The translations under genes were made by a program, and so were the position numbers. From Actinernus sp. WN-2022 (lineage: Eukaryota > Cnidaria > Anthozoa > Actiniaria > Actinernidae), in the NCBI GenBank assembly GCA_030867875.1, contig JAOWCC010001603.1, forward strand, positions 124,001-188,000: 64,000 nt of DNA. The letters run 5' to 3'. The notes beneath the pieces were generated by a model. The model was not told the DNA's origin. It was given only the letters and a program-made list of their open reading frames with translations, and made no database searches. This document shows positions 22,131-36,382 of the stretch, one piece after another; positions within the stretch are counted from its first letter, which is position 1; each line of letters opens with the position of its first letter.

Positions 22131-25097
22131 AATGGTCCAATCTGGATTTTTTGGACCAGACCGGGTAGGCAAAAAATCTGAGATTTCTGACAAAAACTAA
22201 AAACCACTCAATATGTTTCAAAATGATCTCAAACAATCTCCTGCTAGCGTCAGAACATCAATGGATTAAGTTGGAGAAAGAATTAAAGAAAATATCAACA
22301 TCTTCAAAATTGGTCCAATCTGGATTTCTGACAAAAACTAAAGACCACTCAATATGCTTCAACATGATCTGAAACAATCTCCTGCTAGCTTCAGAACATC
22401 AATGGATTAAGTTGGAGAAAGAATTAAAGAAAATATCAACATCTTCAAAAATGGTCCAATCTGGATTTTTTGGACCAGACCGGGTAGGCAAAAAATCTGA
22501 GATTTCTGACAAAAACTAAAAACCACTCAATATGTTTCAAAATAATCTCAAACAATCTCCTGCTAGCTTCAGAACATCAATGGATTAAGTTGGAGAAAGA
22601 ATTAAAGAAAATATCAACATCTTCAAAAATGGTCCAATCTGGATTTCTGACAAAAACTAAAGACCACTCAATATGTTTCAAAATGATCTCAAACAATCTC
22701 CTGCTAGCTTCAGAACATCAATGGATTAAGTTGGAGAAAGAATTAAAGAAAATATCAACATCTTCAAAAATGGTCCAATCTGGATTTTTTGGACCAGACC
22801 GGGTAGGCAAAAAATCTGAGATTTCTGACAAAAACTAAAAACCACTCAATATGTTTCAAAATGATCTCAAACAATCTCCTGCTAGCTTCAGAACATCAAT
22901 GGATTAAGTTGGAGAAAGAATTAAAGAAAATATTAACATCTTCAAAAATGGTCCAATCTGGATTTTTTGGACCAGACCGGGTAGGCAAAAAATCTGAGAT
23001 TTCTGACAAAAACTAAAAACCACTCAATATGTTTCAAAATAATCTCAAACAATCTCCTGCTAGCTTCAGAACATCAATGGATTAAGTTGGAGAAAGAATT
23101 AAGGAAAATATCAACATCTTCAAAAATGGTCCAATCTGGATTTTTTGGACCAGACCGGGTAGGCAAAAAATCTGAGATTTCTGACAAAAACTAAAAACCA
23201 CTCAATATGTTTCAAAATGATCTCAAACAATCTCCTGCTAGCGTCAGAACATCAATGGATTAAGTTGGAGAAAGAATTAAAGAAAATATCAACATCTTCA
23301 AAATTGGTCCAATCTGGATTTCTGACAAAAACTAAAGACCACTCAATATGCTTCAACATGATCTGAAACAATCTCCTGCTAGCTTCAGAACATCAATGGA
23401 TTAAGTTGGAGAAAGAATTAAAGAAAATATCAACATCTTCAAAAATGGTCCAATCTGGATTTTTTGGACCAGACCGGGTAGGCAAAAAATCTGAGATTTC
23501 TGACAAAAACTAAAAACCACTCAATATGTTTCAAAATAATCTCAAACAATCTCCTGCTAGCTTCAGAACATCAATGGATTAAGTTGGAGAAAGAATTAAA
23601 GAAAATATCAACATCTTCAAAAATGGTCCAATCTGGATTTTTTGGACCAGACCGGGCAGGCAAAAAATCTGAGATTTCTGACAAAAACTAAAAACCACTC
23701 AATATGTTTCAAAATGATCTCAAACAATCTCCTGCTAGCTTCAGAACATCAATGGATTAAGTTGGAGAAAGAATTAAAGAAAATATCAACATCTTCAAAA
23801 ATGGTCCAATCTGGATTTCTGACAAAAACAAAAGACCACTCAATATGCTTCAACATGATCTGAAACAATCTCCTGCTAGCTTCAGAACATCAATGGATTA
23901 AGTTGGAGAAAGAATTAAAGAAAATATCAACATCTTCAAAAATGGTCCAATCTGGATTTCTGACAAAAACTAAAGACCACTCAATATGCTTCAACATGAT
24001 CTGAAACAATCTCCTGCTAGCTTCAGAACATCAATGGATTAAGTTGGAGAAAGAATTAAAGAAAATATCAACATCTTCAAAAATGGTCCAATCTGGATTT
24101 CTGACAAAAACTAAAGACCACTCAATATGCTTCAACATGATCTCAAACAATCTCCTGCTAGCTTCAGAACATCAATGGATTAAGTTGGAGAAAGAATTAA
24201 AGAAAATATCAACATCTTCAAAAATGGTCCAATTTGGATTTTTTGGACCAGACCGGGTAGGCCAAAAATATGAGATTTCTGACAAAAACTAAAAACCACT
24301 CAATATGTTTCAAAATGATCTCAAACAATCTCCTGCTAGCTTCAGAACATCAATGGATTAAGTTGGAGAAAGAATTAAAGAAAATATCAACATCTTCAAA
24401 ATTGGTCCAATCTGGATTTCTGACAAAAACTAAAGACCACTCAATATGCTTCAACATGATCTGAAACAATCTCCTGCTAGCTTCAGAACATCAATGGATT
24501 AAGTTGGAGAAAGAATTAAAGAAAATATCAACATCTTCAAAAATGGTCCAATCTGGATTTTTTGGACCAGACCGGGTAGGCAAAAAATCTGAGATTTCTG
24601 ACAAAAACTAAAAACCACTCAATATGTTTCAAAATAATCTCAAACAATCTCCTGCTAGCTTCAGAACATCAATGGATTAAGTTGCAGAAAGAATTAAAGA
24701 AAATATCAACATCTTCAAAAATGGTCCAATCTGGATTTTTTGGACCAGACCGGGTAGGCAAAAAATCTGAGATTTCTGACAAAAACTAAAAACCATTCAA
24801 TATGTTTCAAAATGATCTCAAACAATCTCCTGCTGGCTTCAGAACATCAATGGATTAAGTTGGAGAAAGAATTAAAGAAAATATCAACATCTTCAAAAAT
24901 GGTCCAATCTGGATTTTTTGGACCAGACCGGGTAGGCAAAAAATCTGAGATTTCTGACAAAAACTAAAAACCACTCAATATGTTTCAAAATGATCTCAAA
25001 CAATCTCCTGCTAGCTTCAGAACATCAATGGATTAAGTTGGAGAAAGAATTAAAGAAAATATCAACATCTTCTAAAATGGTCCAATCTGGATTTTTT

Positions 25098-25341
25098 AGC
25101 CAGTGTCTATCCTTCATAACACATACCTGAATATCCGCTTCCTTTCTCAACAGCTTCATAACACGTACCTGAATATCTTCCTCTCTCCACACATCAGAAG
25201 CAGTGTTTATCTTGTTTAGATGAGTTACGTTGTCTGGTCCCAGGAACTCCATGGCCAGTAGGTACATATCCTGTCGAGATATCGATATCGTTTAGAAGTT
25301 TATTCTGCATTTAAGGTACCGAGCATTATGATAATTAGTAG
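25098..25341 (-). pseudogene. Exon-like insert, copy B1
   Basis: Counterpart of A1 at offset 20461, full length, exon at 25270-25169. The 80-codon read-through frame is unchanged from A1. Confidence 0.6.
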
Positions 25342-25806
25342 AGACCGGGTAGGCAAAATATCTTGGATTCCTGACAAAAATTAAAACCCACACAATATGC
25401 TTCAAAATGATCTCAAACAATCTCCTGCTAGCTTCAGAACATCAATGGATTAAGTTGGAGAAAGAATTAAAGAAAATATCAACATCTTCAAAAATGGTCC
25501 AATCTGGATTTTTTGGACCAGACCGGGTAGGCAAAAAATCTGAGATTTCTGACAAAAACTAAAAACCACTCAATATGTTTCAAAATAATCTCAAACAATC
25601 TCCTGCTAGCTTCAGAACATCAATGGATTAAGTTGCAGAAAGAATTAAAGAAAATATCAACATCTTCAAAAATGGTCCAATCTGGATTTTTTGGACCAGA
25701 CCGGGTAGGCAAAAAATCTGAGATTTCTGACAAAAACTAAAAACCATTCAATATGTTTCAAAATGATCTCAAACAATCTCCTGCTGGCTTCAGAACATCA
25801 ATGGAT

Positions 25807-27352
25807 TAAGTTGGAGAAAGAATTAAAGAAAATATCAACATCTTCAAAAATGGTCCAATCTGGATTTTTTGGACCAGACCGGGTAGGCAAAAAATCTGAG
25901 ATTTCTGACAAAAACTAAAAACCACTCAATATGTTTCAAAATAATCTCAAACAATCTCCTGCTAGCTTCAGAACATCAATGGATTAAGTTGCAGAAAGAA
26001 TTAAAGAAAATATCAACATCTTCAAAAATGGTCCAATCTGGATTTTTTGGACCAGACCGGGTAGGCAAAAAATCTGAGATTTCTGACAAAAACTAAAAAC
26101 CATTCAATATGTTTCAAAATGATCTCAAACAATCTCCTGCTAGCTTCAGAACATCAATGGATTAAGTTGCAGAAAGAATTAAAGAAAATATCAACATCTT
26201 CAAAAATGGTCCAATCTGGATTTTTTGGACCAGACCGGGTAGGCAAAAAATCTGAGATTTCTGACAAAAACTAAAAACCACTCAATATGTTTCAAAATAA
26301 TCTCAAACAATCTCCTGCTAGCTTCAGAACATCAATGGATTAAGTTGCAGAAAGAATTAAAGAAAATATCAACATCTTCTAAAATGGTCCAATCTGGATT
26401 TTTTAGCCAGTGTCTATCCTTCATAACACATACCTGAATATCCGCTTCCTTTCTCAACAGCTTCATAACACGTACCTGAATATCTTCCTCTCTCCACACA
26501 TCAGAAGCAGTGTTTATCTTGTTTAGATGAGTTACGTTGTCTGGTCCCAGGAACTCCATGGCCAGTAGGTACATATCCTTAAGTTGGAGAAAGAATTAAA
26601 GAAAATATCAACATCTTCAAAAATGGTCCAATCTGGATTTTTTGGACCAGACCGGGTAGGCAAAAAATCTGAGATTTCTGACAAAAACTAAAAACCACTC
26701 AATATGTTTCAAAATAATCTCAAACAATCTCCTGCTAGCTTCAGAACATCAATGGATTAAGTTGCAGAAAGAATTAAAGAAAATATCAACATCTTCAAAA
26801 ATGGTCCAATCTGGATTTTTTGGACCAGACCGGGTAGGCAAAAAATCTGAGATTTCTGACAAAAACTAAAAACCATTCAATATGTTTCAAAATGATCTCA
26901 AACAATCTCCTGCTAGCTTCAGAACATCAATGGATTAAGTTGCAGAAAGAATTAAAGAAAATATCAACATCTTCAAAAATGGTCCAATCTGGATTTTTTG
27001 GACCAGACCGGGTAGGCAAAAAATCTGAGATTTCTGACAAAAACTAAAAACCACTCAATATGTTTCAAAATAATCTCAAACAATCTCCTGCTAGCTTCAG
27101 AACATCAATGGATTAAGTTGCAGAAAGAATTAAAGAAAATATCAACATCTTCTAAAATGGTCCAATCTGGATTTTTTAGCCAGTGTCTATCCTTCATAAC
27201 ACATACCTGAATATCCGCTTCCTTTCTCAACAGCTTCATAACACGTACCTGAATATCTTCCTCTCTCCACACATCAGAAGCAGTGTTTATCTTGTTTAGA
27301 TGAGTTACGTTGTCTGGTCCCAGGAACTCCATGGCCAGTAGGTACATATCCT
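25807..27352. repeat. 773-bp tandem duplication out of monomer register (unit B)
   Basis: 25807-26579 and 26580-27352 both correspond to A 5346-6118. The length is not a sum of whole monomers. The join at 26579/26580 links the insert to the GGATTAAG part of a monomer with one shared T. This fits end joining or template switching rather than unequal crossing over. Confidence 0.88.
26405..26579 (-). pseudogene. Exon-like insert, truncated copy B2 with a new upstream junction
   Basis: Counterpart of A2 but cut after 26579, the plus-strand end next to the exon, leaving 175 of 244 bp. The exon (26577-26476), its AG (26579-26578) and both donors stay, while the branch-point candidate and the palindrome are lost. 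On the minus strand the new upstream sequence is antisense monomer reading CTTTCTCCAACTTAAG before the exon, which is richer in pyrimidines than the original tract. The breakpoint joins sequence equivalent to A 6118 and A 5346 with one shared T. Confidence 0.65.
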
Positions 27353-27421
27353 GTCGAGATATCGATATCGTTTAGAAGTTTATTCTGCATTTAAGGTACC
27401 GAGCATTATGATAATTAGTAG
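27178..27421 (-). pseudogene. Exon-like insert, copy B3 (second product of the 773-bp duplication)
   Basis: Full-length copy with the TTGCAG host monomer of A2, exon at 27350-27249. It is the distal partner of B2 in the 773-bp duplication and keeps the original upstream sequence. Confidence 0.6.
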
Positions 27422-28484
27422 AGACCGGGTAGGCAAAATATCTTGGATTCCTGACAAAAATTAAAACCCACACAATATGCTTCAAAATGATCTCAAACAA
27501 TCTCCTGCTAGCTTCAGAACATCAATGGATTAAGTTGGAGAAAGAATTAAAGAAAATATCAACATCTTCAAAAATGGTCCAATCTGGATTTTTTGGACCA
27601 GACCGGGTAGGCAAAAAATCTGAGATTTCTGACAAAAACTAAAAACCACTCAATATGTTTCAAAATAATCTCAAACAATCTCCTGCTAGCTTCAGAACAT
27701 CAATGGATTAAGTTGCAGAAAGAATTAAAGAAAATATCAACATCTTCAAAAATGGTCCAATCTGGATTTTTTGGACCAGACCGGGTAGGCAAAAAATCTG
27801 AGATTTCTGACAAAAACTAAAAACCATTCAATATGTTTCAAAATGATCTCAAACAATCTCCTGCTGGCTTCAGAACATCAATGGATTAAGTTGGAGAAAG
27901 AATTAAAGAAAATATCAACATCTTCAAAAATGGTCCAATCTGGATTTTTTGGACCAGACCGGGTAGGCAAAAAATCTGAGATTTCTGACAAAAACTAAAA
28001 ACCACTCAATATGTTTCAAAATAATCTCAAACAATCTCCTGCTAGCTTCAGAACATCAATGGATTAAGTTGCAGAAAGAATTAAAGAAAATATCAACATC
28101 TTCAAAAATGGTCCAATCTGGATTTTTTGGACCAGACCGGGTAGGCAAAAAATCTGAGATTTCTGACAAAAACTAAACACCATTCAATATGTTTCAAAAT
28201 GATCTCAAACAATCTCCTGCTGGCTTCAGAACATCAATGGATTAAGTTGGAGAAAGAATTAAAGAAAATATCAACATCTTCAAAAATGGTCCAATCTGGA
28301 TTTTTTGGACCAGACCGGGTAGGCAAAAAATCTGAGATTTCTGACAAAAACTAAAAACCACTCAATATGTTTCAAAATGATCTCAAACAATCTCCTGCTA
28401 GCTTCAGAACATCAATGGATTAAGTTGGAGAAAGAATTAAAGAAAATATCAACATCTTCTAAAATGGTCCAATCTGGATTTTTT

Positions 28485-28728
28485 AGCCAGTGTCTATCCT
28501 TCATAACACATACCTGAATATCCGCTTCCTTTCTCAACAGCTTCATAACACGTACCTGAATATCTTCCTCTCTCCACACATCAGAAGCAGTGTTTATCTT
28601 GTTTAGATGAGTTACGTTGTCTGGTCCCAGGAACTCCATGGCCAGTAGGTACATATCCTGTCGAGATATCGATATCGTTTAGAAGTTTATTCTGCATTTA
28701 AGGTACCGAGCATTATGATAATTAGTAG
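28485..28728 (-). pseudogene. Exon-like insert, copy B4
   Basis: Counterpart of A3 at offset 21234, full length, exon at 28657-28556. Confidence 0.6.
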
Positions 28729-29791
28729 AGACCGGGTAGGCAAAATATCTTGGATTCCTGACAAAAATTAAAACCCACACAATATGCTTCAAAATGATCT
28801 CAAACAATCTCCTGCTAGCTTCAGAACATCAATGGATTAAGTTGGAGAAAGAATTAAAGAAAATATCAACATCTTCAAAAATGGTCCAATCTGGATTTTT
28901 TGGACCAGACCGGGTAGGCAAAAAATCTGAGATTTCTGACAAAAACTAAAAACCACTCAATATGTTTCAAAATGATCTCAAACAATCTCCTCCTAGCTTC
29001 AGAACATCAATGGATTAAGTTGGAGAAAGAATTAAAGAAAATATCAACATCTTCAAAAATGGTCCAATCTGGATTTTTTGGACCAGACCGGGTAGGCAAA
29101 AAATCTGAGATTTCTGACAAAAACTAAAAACCACTCAATATGTTTCAAAATGATCTCAAACAATCTCCTCCTAGCTTCAGAACATCAATGGATTAAGTTG
29201 GAGAAAGAATTAAAGAAAATATCAACATCTTCAAAAATGGTCCAATCTGGATTTTTTGGACCAGACCGGGTAGGCAAAAAATCTGAGATTTCTGACAAAA
29301 ACTAAAAACCACTCAATATGTTTCAAAATAATCTCAAACAATCTCCTGCTAGCTTCAGAACATCAATGGATTAAGTTGCAGAAAGAATTAAAGAAAATAT
29401 CAACATCTTCAAAAATGGTCCAATCTGGATTTTTTGGACCAGACCGGGTAGGCAAAAAATCTGAGATTTCTGACAAAAACTAAAAACCATTCAATATGTT
29501 TCAAAATGATCTCAAACAATCTCCTGCTGGCTTCAGAACATCAATGGATTAAGTTGGAGAAAGAATTAAAGAAAATATCAACATCTTCAAAAATGGTCCA
29601 ATCTGGATTTTTTGGACCAGACCGGGTAGGCAAAAAATCTGAGATTTCTGACAAAAACTAAAAACCACTCAATATGTTTCAAAATGATCTCAAACAATCT
29701 CCTGCTAGCTTCAGAACATCAATGGATTAAGTTGGAGAAAGAATTAAAGAAAATATCAACATCTTCTAAAATGGTCCAATCTGGATTTTTT

Positions 29792-30035
29792 AGCCAGTGT
29801 CTATCCTTCATAACACATACCTGAATATCCGCTTCCTTTCTCAACAGCTTCATAACACGTACCTGAATATCTTCCTCTCTCCACACATCAGAAGCAGTGT
29901 TTATCTTGTTTAGATGAGTTACGTTGTCTGGTCCCAGGAACTCCATGGCCAGTAGGTACATATCCTGTCGAGATATCGATATCGTTTAGAAGTTTATTCT
30001 GCATTTAAGGTACCGAGCATTATGATAATTAGTAG
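29792..30035 (-). pseudogene. Exon-like insert, copy B5
   Basis: Counterpart of A4 at offset 21234, full length, exon at 29964-29863. Confidence 0.6.
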
Positions 30036-30920
30036 AGACCGGGTAGGCAAAATATCTTGGATTCCTGACAAAAATTAAAACCCACACAATATGCTTCAAA
30101 ATGATCTCAAACAATCTCCTGCTAGCTTCAGAACATCAATGGATTAAGTTGGAGAAAGAATTAAAGAAAATATCAACATCTTCAAAAATGGTCCAATCTG
30201 GATTTTTTGGACCAGACCGGGTAGGCAAAAAATCTGAGATTTCTGACAAAAACTAAAAACCACTCAATATGTTTCAAAATAATCTCAAACAATCTCCTGC
30301 TAGCTTCAGAACATCAATGGATTAAGTTGCAGAAAGAATTAAAGAAAATATCAACATCTTCAAAAATGGTCCAATCTGGATTTTTTGGACCAGACCGGGT
30401 AGGCAAAAAATCTGAGATTTCTGACAAAAACTAAAAACCATTCAATATGTTTCAAAATGATCTCAAACAATCTCCTGCTGGCTTCAGAACATCAATGGAT
30501 TAAGTTGGAGAAAGAATTAAAGAAAATATCAACATCTTCAAAAATGGTCCAATCTGGATTTTTTGGACCAGACCGGGTAGGCAAAAAATCTGAGATTTCT
30601 GACAAAAACTAAAAACCATTCAATATGTTTCAAAATGATCTCAAACAATCTCCTGCTGGCTTCAGAACATCAATGGATTAAGTTGGAGAAAGAATTAAAG
30701 AAAATATCAACATCTTCAAAAATGGTCCAATCTGGATTTTTTGGACCAGACCGGGTAGGCAAAAAATCTGAGATTTCTGACAAAAACTAAAAACCACTCA
30801 ATATGTTTCAAAATGATCTCAAACAATCTCCTGCTAGCTTCAGAACATCAATGGATTAAGTTGGAGAAAGAATTAAAGAAAATATCAACATCTTCTAAAA
30901 TGGTCCAATCTGGATTTTTT

Positions 30921-31164
30921 AGCCAGTGTCTATCCTTCATAACACATACCTGAATATCCGCTTCCTTTCTCAACAGCTTCATAACACGTACCTGAATATC
31001 TTCCTCTCTCCACACATCAGAAGCAGTGTTTATCTTGTTTAGATGAGTTACGTTGTCTGGTCCCAGGAACTCCATGGCCAGTAGGTACATATCCTGTCGA
31101 GATATCGATATCGTTTAGAAGTTTATTCTGCATTTAAGGTACCGAGCATTATGATAATTAGTAG
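30921..31164 (-). pseudogene. Exon-like insert, copy B6
   Basis: Counterpart of A5 at offset 21234, full length, exon at 31093-30992. It is the last insert of unit B. Confidence 0.6.
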
Positions 31165-34100
31165 AGACCGGGTAGGCAAAATATCTTGGATTCCTGACAA
31201 AAATTAAAACCCACACAATATGCTTCAAAATGATCTCAAACAATCTCCTGCTAGCTTCAGAACATCAATGGATTAAGTTGGAGAAAGAATTAAAGAAAAT
31301 ATCAACATCTTCAAAAATGGTCCAATCTGGATTTTTTGGACCAGACCGGGTAGGCAAAAAATCTGAGATTTCTGACAAAAACTAAAAACCACTCAATATG
31401 TTTCAAAATGATCTCAAACAATCTCCTCCTAGCTTCAGAACATCAATGGATTAAGTTGGAGAAAGAATTAAAGAAAATATCAACATCTTCAAAAATGGTC
31501 CAATCTGGATTTTTTGGACCAGACCGGGTAGGCAAAAAATCTGAGATTTCTGACAAAAACTAAAAACCACTCAATATGTTTCAAAATAATCTCAAACAAT
31601 CTCCTGCTAGCTTCAGAACATCAATGGATTAAGTTGCAGAAAGAATTAAAGAAAATATCAACATCTTCAAAAATGGTCCAATCTGGATTTTTTGGACCAG
31701 ACCGGGTAGGCAAAAAATCTGAGATTTCTGACAAAAACTAAAAACCATTCAATATGTTTCAAAATGATCTCAAACAATCTCCTGCTGGCTTCAGAACATC
31801 AATGGATTAAGTTGGAGAAAGAATTAAAGAAAATATCAACATCTTCAAAAATGGTCCAATCTGGATTTCTGACAAAAACTAAAGACCACTCAATATGCTT
31901 CAACATGATCTGAAACAATCTCCTGCTAGCTTCAGAACATCAATGGATTAAGTTGGAGAAAGAATTAAAGAAAATATCAACATCTTCAAAAATGGTCCAA
32001 TCTGGATTTCTGACAAAAACTAAAGACCACTCAATATGCTTCAACATGATCTGAAACAATCTCCTGCTAGCTTCAGAATATCAATGGATTAAGTTGGAGA
32101 AAGAATTAAAGAAAATATCAACATCTTCAAAAATGGTCCAATCTGGATTTTTTGGACCAGACCGGGTAGGCAAAAAATCTGAGATTTCTGACAAAAACTA
32201 AAAACCACTCAATATGTTTCAAAATGATCTCAAACAATCTCCTGCTAGCTTCAGAACATCAATGGATTAAGTTGGAGAAAGAATTAAAGAAAATATCAAC
32301 ATCTTCAAAAATGGTCCAATCTGGATTTCTGACAAAAACTAAAGACCACTCAATATGCTTCAACATGATCTGAAACAATCTCCTGCTAGCTTCAGAACAT
32401 CAATGGATTAAGTTGGAGAAAGAATTAAAGAAAATATCAACATCTTCAAAAATGGTCCAATCTGGATTTTTTGGACCAGACCGGGTAGGCAAAAAATCTG
32501 AGATTTCTGACAAAAACTAAAAACCACTCAATATGTTTCAAAATGATCTCAAACAATCTCCTCCTAGCTTCAGAACATCAATGGATTAAGTTGGAGAAAG
32601 AATTAAAGAAAATATCAACATCTTCAAAAATGGTCCAATCTGGATTTCTGACAAAAACTAAAGACCACTCAATATGCTTCAACATGATCTGAAACAATCT
32701 CCTGCTAGCTTCAGAACATCAATGGATTAAGTTGGAGAAAGAATTAAAGAAAATATCAACATCTTCAAAAATGGTCCAATTTGGATTTTTTGGACCAGAC
32801 CGGGTAGGCCAAAAATATGAGATTTCTGACAAAAACTAAAAACCACTCAATATGTTTCAAAATGATCTCAAACAATCTCCTGCTAGCTTCAGAACATCAA
32901 TGGATTAAGTTGGAGAAAGAATTAAAGAAAATATCAACATCTTCAAAATTGGTCCAATCTGGATTTCTGACAAAAACTAAAGACCACTCAATATGCTTCA
33001 ACATGATCTGAAACAATCTCCTGCTAGCTTCAGAACATCAATGGATTAAGTTGGAGAAAGAATTAAAGAAAATATCAACATCTTCAAAAATGGTCCAATC
33101 TGGATTTCTGACAAAAACTAAAGACCACTCAATATGCTTCAACATGATCTGAAACAATCTCCTGCTAGCTTCAGAACATCAATGGATTAAGTTGGAGAAA
33201 GAATTAAAGAAAATATCAACATCTTCAAAAATGGTCCAATCTGGATTTTTTGGACCAGACCGGGCAGGCAAAAAATCTGAGATTTCTGACAAAAACTAAA
33301 AACCACTCAATATGTTTCAAAATGATCTCAAACAATCTCCTGCTAGCTTCAGAACATCAATGGATTAAGTTGGAGAAAGAATTAAAGAAAATATCAACAT
33401 CTTCAAAAATGGTCCAATCTGGATTTCTGACAAAAACTAAAGACCACTCAATATGCTTCAACATGATCTGAAACAATCTCCTGCTAGCTTCAGAACATCA
33501 ATGGATTAAGTTGGAGAAAGAATTAAAGAAAATATCAACATCTTCAAAAATGGTCCAATCTGGATTTTTTGGACCAGACCGGGTAGGCAAAAAATCTGAG
33601 ATTTCTGACAAAAACTAAAAACCACTCAATATGTTTCAAAATGATCTCAAACAATCTCCTGCTAGCTTCAGAACATCAATGGATTAAGTTGGAGAAAGAA
33701 TTAAAGAAAATATCAACATCTTCAAAATTGGTCCAATCTGGATTTCTGACAAAAACTAAAGACCACTCAATATGCTTCAACATGATCTGAAACAATCTCC
33801 TGCTAGCTTCAGAACATCAATGGATTAAGTTGGAGAAAGAATTAAAGAAAATATCAACATCTTCAAAAATGGTCCAATCTGGATTTTTTGGACCAGACCG
33901 GGCAGGCAAAAAATCTGAGATTTCTGACAAAAACTAAAAACCACTCAATATGTTTCAAAATGATCTCAAACAATCTCCTGCTAGCTTCAGAACATCAATG
34001 GATTAAGTTGCAGAAAGAATTAAAGAAAATATCAACATCTTCAAAAATGGTCCAATCTGGATTTTTTGGACCAGAACGGGTAGGCAAAAAATCTGAGATT

Positions 34101-36100
34101 TCTGACAAAAACTAAAAACCATTCAATATGTTTCAAAATGATCTCAAACAATCTCCTGCTGGCTTCAGAACATCAATGGATTAAGTTGGAGAAAGAATTA
34201 AAGAAAATATCAACATCTTCAAAAATGGTCCAATCTGGATTTCTGACAAAAACTAAAGACCACTCAATATGCTTCAACATGATCTGAAACAATCTCCTGC
34301 TAGCTTCAGAACATCAATGGATTAAGTTGGAGAAAGAATTAAAGAAAATATCAACATCTTCAAAAATGGTCCAATCTGGATTTTTTGGACCAGACCGGGT
34401 AGGCCAAAAATCTGAGATTTCTGACAAAAACTAAAAACCACTCAATATGTTTCAAAATGATCTCAAACAATCTCCTGCTAGCTTCAGAACATCAATGGAT
34501 TAAGTTGGAGAAAGAATTAAAGAAAATATCAACATCTTCAAAAATGGTCCAATCTGGATTTCTGACAAAAACTAAAGACCACTCAATATGCTTCAACATG
34601 ATCTGAAACAATCTCCTGCTAGCTTCAGAACATCAATGGATTAAGTTGGAGAAAGAATTAAAGAAAATATCAACATCTTCAAAAATGGTCCAATCTGGAT
34701 TTTTTGGACCAGACCGGGTAGGCCAAAAATCTGAGATTTCTGACAAAAACTAAAAACCACTCAATATGTTTCAAAATGATCTCAAACAATCTGCTGCTAG
34801 CTTCAGAACATCAATGGATTAAGTTGGAGAAAGAATTAAAGAAAATATCAACATCTTCAAAAATGGTCCAATCTGGATTTCTGACAAAAACTAAAGACCA
34901 CTCAATATGCTTCAACATGATCTGAAACAATCTCCTGCTAGCTTCAGAACATCAATGGATTAAGTTGGAGAAAGAATTAAAGAAAATATCAACATCTTCA
35001 AAAATGGTCCAATCTGGATTTTTTGGACCAGACCGGGTAGGCCAAAAATCTGAGATTTCTGACAAAAACTAAAAACCACTCAATATGTTTCAAAATGATC
35101 TCAAACAATCTCCTGCTAGCTTCAGAACATCAATGGATTAAGTTGGAGAAAGAATTAAAGAAAATATCAACATCTTCAAAATTGGTCCAATCTGGATTTC
35201 TGACAAAAACTAAAGACCACTCAATATGCTTCAACATGATCTGAAACAATCTCCTGCTAGCTTCAGAACATCAATGGATTAAGTTGGAGAAAGAATTAAA
35301 GAAAATATCAACATCTTCAAAAATGGTCCAATCTGGATTTTTTGGACCAGACCGGGCAGGCAAAAAATCTGAGATTTCTGACAAAAACTAAAAACCACTC
35401 AATATGTTTCAAAATGATCTCAAACAATCTCCTGCTAGCTTCAGAACATCAATGGATTAAGTTGGAGAAAGAATTAAAGAAAATATCAACATCTTCAAAA
35501 ATGGTCCAATCTGGATTTCTGACAAAAACTAAAGACCACTCAATATGCTTCAACATGATCTGAAACAATCTCCTGCTAGCTTCAGAACATCAATGGATTA
35601 AGTTGGAGAAAGAATTAAAGAAAATATCAACATCTTCAAAAATGGTCCAATCTGGATTTCTGACAAAAACTAAAGACCACTCAATATGCTTCAACATGAT
35701 CTGAAACAATCTCCTGCTAGCTTCAGAATATCAATGGATTAAGTTGGAGAAAGAATTAAAGAAAATATCAACATCTTCAAAAATGGTCCAATCTGGATTT
35801 TTTGGACCAGACCGGGTAGGCAAAAAATCTGAGATTTCTGACAAAAACTAAAAACCACTCAATATGTTTCAAAATGATCTCAAACAATCTCCTGCTAGCT
35901 TCAGAACATCAATGGATTAAGTTGGAGAAAGAATTAAAGAAAATATCAACATCTTCAAAAATGGTCCAATCTGGATTTCTGACAAAAACTAAAGACCACT
36001 CAATATGCTTCAACATGATCTGAAACAATCTCCTGCTAGCTTCAGAACATCAATGGATTAAGTTGGAGAAAGAATTAAAGAAAATATCAACATCTTCAAA

Positions 36101-36382
36101 AATGGTCCAATCTGGATTTTTTGGACCAGACCGGGTAGGCAAAAAATCTGAGATTTCTGACAAAAACTAAAAACCACTCAATATGTTTCAAAATGATCTC
36201 AAACAATCTCCTGCTAGCTTCAGAACATCAATGGATTAAGTTGGAGAAAGAATGAGATTTCTGACAAAAACTAAAAACCACTCAATATGTTTCAAAATGA
36301 TCTCAAACAATCTCCTCCTAGCTTCAGAACATCAATGGATTAAGTTGGAGAAAGAATTAAAGAAAATATCAACATCTTCTAA
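36101..36382 (+). repeat. Composite monomer (282 bp), unit B
   Basis: Counterpart of 14867-15148 at offset 21234, with junction at 36253/36254. Confidence 0.88.

Larger units (their letters stand above)
10616..24541. repeat. Mixed L/S domain between the A and B insert domains
   Basis: S and L monomers are interspersed, with clear S-L dimers of 319 bp at 12990-14265 and 16463-17738, and L-L-L-S blocks of 675 bp at 18340-19014 and 19015-19689, tagged by ACTAGACC then AATATTAAC. S doublets or triplets lie at 10616, 11714, 14266, 17739 and 19549. Composite monomers are at 14867-15148 and 21886-22130, and a T monomer at 15965-16106. The stretch holds no gene. Confidence 0.93.
24542..31849. repeat. 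L-only domain with six exon-like inserts (unit B)
   Basis: This is the counterpart of 4081-10615 lengthened by a 773-bp tandem duplication. Insert-bearing monomers are spaced 1307, 773, 1307, 1307 and 1129 bp. The 773-bp spacing arises where the second insert is cut after its exon and fused to monomer sequence at 26579/26580. No S monomer occurs in the domain. Confidence 0.93.
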
